A program made the translations under genes and the position numbers. 64,000 nt of DNA, from NCBI RefSeq assembly GCF_026212465.1, contig NC_080049.1, forward strand, positions 9,572,090 to 9,636,089, in the 5' to 3' direction. The notes under the pieces are model-generated. The model saw nothing but the letters and a program-made list of their open reading frames with translations. It was not told where the DNA came from and did not search any database. Below are positions 60,055 to 64,000 of this stretch, one piece after another (the stretch's first letter is position 1; each line of letters starts with the position of its first letter). The stretch is from Amaranthus tricolor. Taxonomy: Eukaryota; Streptophyta; Magnoliopsida; Caryophyllales; Amaranthaceae.

Positions 60055-62127
60055 CTCCCCCTTGAATGCATTCTAATTATGTAAAAAAAAGAGTAAAGTA
60101 TTATTACAATATTTCTATTTAATACTGCCTCGTTAAAAACCTTGTTAGCAAAAACCCAATGGGATAGAAACCTAAACAAAGGGAAAAAGAGTGCAGTGAG
60201 CATGATTCTCCCCCTGAGTTCAACAGATATCTCGTAGATGACACATTCCAATTTTAAATACAAGTTGCTCGAACCTCTTTGATGGAAGGGACTTTGTGAA
60301 CAAATCTGCAAGATTTTTACTTGATTGAATTTGTTTGACTTTTACTATTTTATACTTTTGGAGGTCATGTGCAAAGAAAAGTTTTGGTGCTATGTGTTTG
60401 GTTCTATCCCCTTTTATGAAGCCTTTACTAACTTGTTCAATACAACCCTCTATTATCTTCAAAAATTACAGTTGGAGAATTTATTATCGAGTTTATCCCA
60501 CATTCTTCTTGAATGTAACCAATTACTGACCTTAACCAAACGCATTCTTTACTTGTTTCATAAAGGGCGATCAATTCTGCATGGTTTGATGATGTAGCTG
60601 TCAGTGTCTGTTTCGTGAATCTCCAAGAAATTGCGGTACCTCCATATGTGAATACATATCTATTTTGTGATTTAGCCTTATGGGGATTTGATAAGTATCC
60701 GGTATCTGCATATCCAATAAGAGTAGCATCTTGCTTTGATCGATAAAATAGTCCAAGATCTTTAGTTCCTCGAAAATAGCGCAACAAATGTTTTATCCCA
60801 CTCCAATATCTCTTTGTTGGTGAATTTCTATACCTAGCTAATAAATTAACAGCGAAAGCAATATCAGGTCTTGTATTGTTAGCTAGATACATCAGAGCTT
60901 CAATTGCGCTTAAATATGGCACTTCAAGGCCAAGAATCTCCTTGTCTTCTTCACAAGGTCGAAATGGATCATCTTTTGGATTTAATGATCGCACTATCAT
61001 TGGAGAGCTCAGCGGATGAGCTTTGTCCATATGAAATCTTTTTAGAACCTTTTCTGTATAGTTGGATTGATGCACAAAGATTCCACCCCTGAGGTGCTCT
61101 ATTTGTAATCCAAGGCAAAATTTTGTTTTCCCAAGATCTTTCATTTCAAATTCTTTCATCAGGTATTTTGCAGTTTGTTCAAGCTCTTTGGGAGTTCCAA
61201 TGATATTTAAATCATCAACATAAACTACAATTATAGAAAATCCCGATTGAGTTCGTTTAATAAATACACAAGGACTGATTTTATCATTTTTGAATCCTTC
61301 TTTCAGGAGATATTCACTAAGACAGTTGTACCACATTCTTCCAGATTGTTTTAGTCCATAAAGTGACCTTTTCAGCTTTATGGAAAACATTTCTCGTGAT
61401 TTGTGGTTTTCTGCAATTTAAGTCCTTCAGGGACTTTCATATAAATGTTTGTATCAAGTGAACCATATAAATTTGCGGTCACAACATCCATAAGTCGCAT
61501 TTGCAAACTGTTTGAGACAGTTAGACTTATCAAGAATCTTAGTGTAGTCGCATCTACTACTAGAGAATACGTTTCTTCATAATCAATCCCTGGTCTTTGG
61601 GAAAAACCTTGTGCTACAAGTCGTGCCTTATATCTAACCACTTCATCTTTCTCATTTCTTTTTCTTACAAACACCCATTTATAGTCGTCCAGTTTTATAC
61701 TATTTGGTGTTTGGGTAATTTGTCCAAAAACTTCTCGTTTCTCAAGTGACTTTAATTCCGCTTGAATAGCATCTTTTCATTTCTACGCCGACATTCTTGT
61801 CTCGTTCTTGGTTCTATATTATTTTCATCAAGTGTTATTTTGGTGGCGATTGAATGACCAAGTGCGTCATTAACAATAACATCTTTCGATTTATTTGCCT
61901 TTTAGTTGAAATGTAATTAATCGAAATTTAATAGTTATCTTTTATATCATTATTTTCTTCTTCTCTGAGATTTTCATCCTCATCTCCAAAACTTGTTTCT
62001 TTACAATTCATTGAAGAAGTAATATTGATAACATTTGCCATTTCATTCAACCTTTTGGATTTTCTTTGTTTCAAATCCTTTGAACCAAGTGGTCTTCCAC
62101 GCTTCCGGCGTGCAATAGATTCATTTT
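60055..62127 (-). pseudogene. Copia RT-RNase H, unit 4
   Basis: Same segment and frameshifts; no difference from unit 1 noticed. Confidence 0.92.
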
Positions 62128-62469
62128 CATTTCTTCAAGCAATCTACATGATACTCATGTCCACACTTTAGACTTCCAACCTTATCATCATGTTCATATT
62201 CTTCCTGCAATTCGGAAACCCGTAAACAATGAATAAAAATGCTCATTCTAGTTCACAAGGCTAAAGTAACATTCACCAGTAATAACCAGAATGGACTGTC
62301 TTAAAAGATTTTGTTAGGATCCCCCCTTTATCTTAATTCTTATATAAACACATAACTTCGGCAGTTATAGGCTAATTTACATCACAAAGAACCATAAAAA
62401 AAATGGATTATAATAAGTTGTGGAAACAAAATAGAAATTTACATGGCAAATAGTACATGTCGTCAGTGT
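62127..62469 (-). pseudogene. Truncated RING exon pair, unit 5
   Basis: Exons 62469-62443 and 62204-62127; same junction stop. Confidence 0.85.
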
Positions 62470-62931
62470 CTGTAATGGAAGAAAAATATGATGCTGTTAA
62501 ACCAGGGGGGAGTCTAAGAAACTTGTAGAGCCTCCTTGCATATTGTTCCCTGGATGAATAATGAAAGCAAAACTTAACTTTATAAATCATAACTATATAT
62601 TGAATTCCGTATAACTATAATTGAAAGGAAAAGAAAAAATAAAACTTCTTCGCTTATTACGAATAGATCAAAAATTCACCTTAAAGTTTCTAAAATCTCA
62701 AGTGTAACTGAAAATTTAAAAATATTGTCTGTTGTATACATCATTGTGTGTGCATTTCATCACCCACATGTTAACTTTGCAAATTATAACTGTAAATTGC
62801 ATCCCAATAGTAATTAAAAAACTTCTTCGCACTAACACCAACAGCTCAAGAATTCACATCTTAAAATTCAACTAACAAAAAAAAATTCTAAACATTAAGC
62901 CTAACCGAGAAGTTTCAAATATTGTGTGCAG

Positions 62932-63147
62932 TGTTAAAACTTAGAGAGATAAGGAGGAAATAGAATGAGTAAAAGTTAGAAGATGGAGATGTTTTTACTC
63001 ATTGGTGTGGTTTTTTTACATTAGTGAACGTCCATATTTATAGGCAAGTTCATCTACAATTACATTGAATGCATTCACATTAGGGTAAATTCATTAATTA
63101 CCTTTCACACTATATTCATTAATTACCTTTCACACTATATTTCAACA
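62932..63147 (-). repeat. Copia 3' LTR, unit 5
   Basis: Identical copy of the 216-bp LTR. Confidence 0.88.
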
Positions 63148-64000
63148 CTCCCCCTTGAATGCATTCTAATTATGTAAAAAAAAGAGTAAAGTATTATTAC
63201 AATATTTCTATTTAATACTGCCTCGTTAAAAACCTTGTTAGCAAAAACCCAATGGGATAGAAACCTAAACAAAGGGAAAAAGAGTGCAGTGAGCATGATT
63301 CTCCCCCTGAGTTCAACAGATATCTCGTAGATGACACATTCCAATTTTAAATACAAGTTGCTCGAACCTCTTTGATGGAAGGGACTTTGTGAACAAATCT
63401 GCAAGATTTTTACTTGATTGAATTTGTTTGACTTTTACTATTTTATACTTTTGGAGGTCATGTGCAAAGAAAAGTTTTGGTGCTATGTGTTTGGTTCTAT
63501 CCCCTTTTATGAAGCCTTTACTAACTTGTTCAATACAACCCTCTATTATCTTCAAAAATTACAGTTGGAGAATTTATTATCGAGTTTATCCCACATTCTT
63601 CTTGAATGTAACCAATTACTGACCTTAACCAAACGCATTCTTTACTTGTTTCATAAAGGGCGATCAATTCTGCATGGTTTGATGATGTAGCTGTCAGTGT
63701 CTGTTTCGTGAATCTCCAAGAAATTGCGGTACCTCCATATGTGAATACATATCTATTTTGTGATTTAGCCTTATGGGGATTTGATAAGTATCCGGTATCT
63801 GCATATCCAATAAGAGTAGCATCTTGCTTTGATCGATAAAATAGTCCAAGATCTTTAGTTCCTCGAAAATAGCGCAACAAATGTTTTATCCCACTCCAAT
63901 ATCTCTTTGTTGGTGAATTTCTATACCTAGCTAATAAATTAACAGCGAAAGCAATATCAGGTCTTGTATTGTTAGCTAGATACATCAGAGCTTCAATTGC
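63148..64000 (-). pseudogene. Copia RT-RNase H, unit 5 (cut by window edge)
   Basis: RNase H and the last part of RT are present; the window ends inside the RT-RNase H frame, about 1.22 kb before the unit would end. Confidence 0.9.

Larger units (their letters stand above)
49756..64000. repeat. Tandem array of a 3,093-bp unit, at least 4.6 copies, open at right edge
   Basis: Units start at 49756, 52849, 55942, 59035 and 62128, all exactly 3,093 bp and head-to-tail. Sequence identity is almost complete: the only differences I noticed are two substitutions in the second unit (53997 A for G; 54722 A for G). Each unit contains, left to right, part of the terminal RING exon, the 27-nt RING exon, intron sequence, a 216-bp copia LTR, and copia RNase H-RT to the integrase/RT linker, where the next unit begins. 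The exact period, near-zero divergence and shared frameshifts show a very recent amplification or an assembly artefact. Confidence 0.97.

Noticed and set aside
49756..64000. CRISPR-like or satellite-DNA interpretation of the array
   Set aside because: The period is 3,093 bp and each unit contains recognisable exons and copia pol; there are no short repeats with spacers and no satellite-type unit.

Overview
The window is nuclear DNA from a flowering plant, most likely a eudicot. It is AT-rich, its genes have spliced GT-AG introns, and it holds many plant-type transposable elements: Ty1/copia and Ty3/gypsy LTR elements, a Mutator-like element (MULE), Stowaway-like MITEs, an Au/AmaS-like SINE and a LINE. 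Nothing is bacterial: there are no operons, ribosome binding sites or CRISPR arrays. The SINE and the general TE mix would fit Caryophyllales, but I cannot establish the species from sequence alone.

Layout. 1-5.4 kb: the first four exons (minus strand) of a SAWADEE-homeodomain gene of the SHH2 type, whose SAWADEE part would lie left of the window. 6.0-12.2 kb: a minus-strand copia element with its target-site duplication (CTAAA) preserved, into which a Ty3/gypsy element with a ~3.5 kb LTR inserted; a deletion then fused gypsy reverse transcriptase to the copia 3' LTR. 13.1-18.0 kb: a well-preserved MULE with a 9-bp target duplication and ~105 bp terminal inverted repeats, carrying two convergent genes: a MuDR-type transposase (one frameshift) and a small GRF-zinc-finger/coiled-coil/membrane-helix protein. 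18.4-22.6 kb: several MITEs, and a two-exon secreted cysteine-rich (defensin-like) peptide gene. 22.6-34.9 kb: gene-poor, with a decayed plus-strand copia polyprotein, fragments of a second MULE and a second decayed GRF-finger gene. 35.3-42.4 kb: a nine-exon RNA exonuclease 4-like gene with a 3.4 kb last intron. 42.4-49.7 kb: MITE, microsatellites, a minisatellite split by a 5'-truncated LINE, and a minus-strand copia pol fragment. 49.7-64 kb: the 3' end of a RING-H2 gene, followed by at least 4.6 head-to-tail copies of a 3,093-bp unit that continues past the right edge.

The two most notable structures are the 3,093-bp array and the two-gene MULE. Each array unit carries the two 3' RING exons plus the 3' half of a copia element lying in the upstream intron. 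Only the leftmost copy keeps the complete terminal RING exon. In every other copy the junction changes a Trp codon to a stop and removes the last two zinc ligands. The MULE's two-gene convergent arrangement resembles MuDR (mudrA/mudrB) and VANDAL elements, but with a GRF-finger partner, and a decayed second example of a convergent MULE/GRF pair lies at 30-33 kb.
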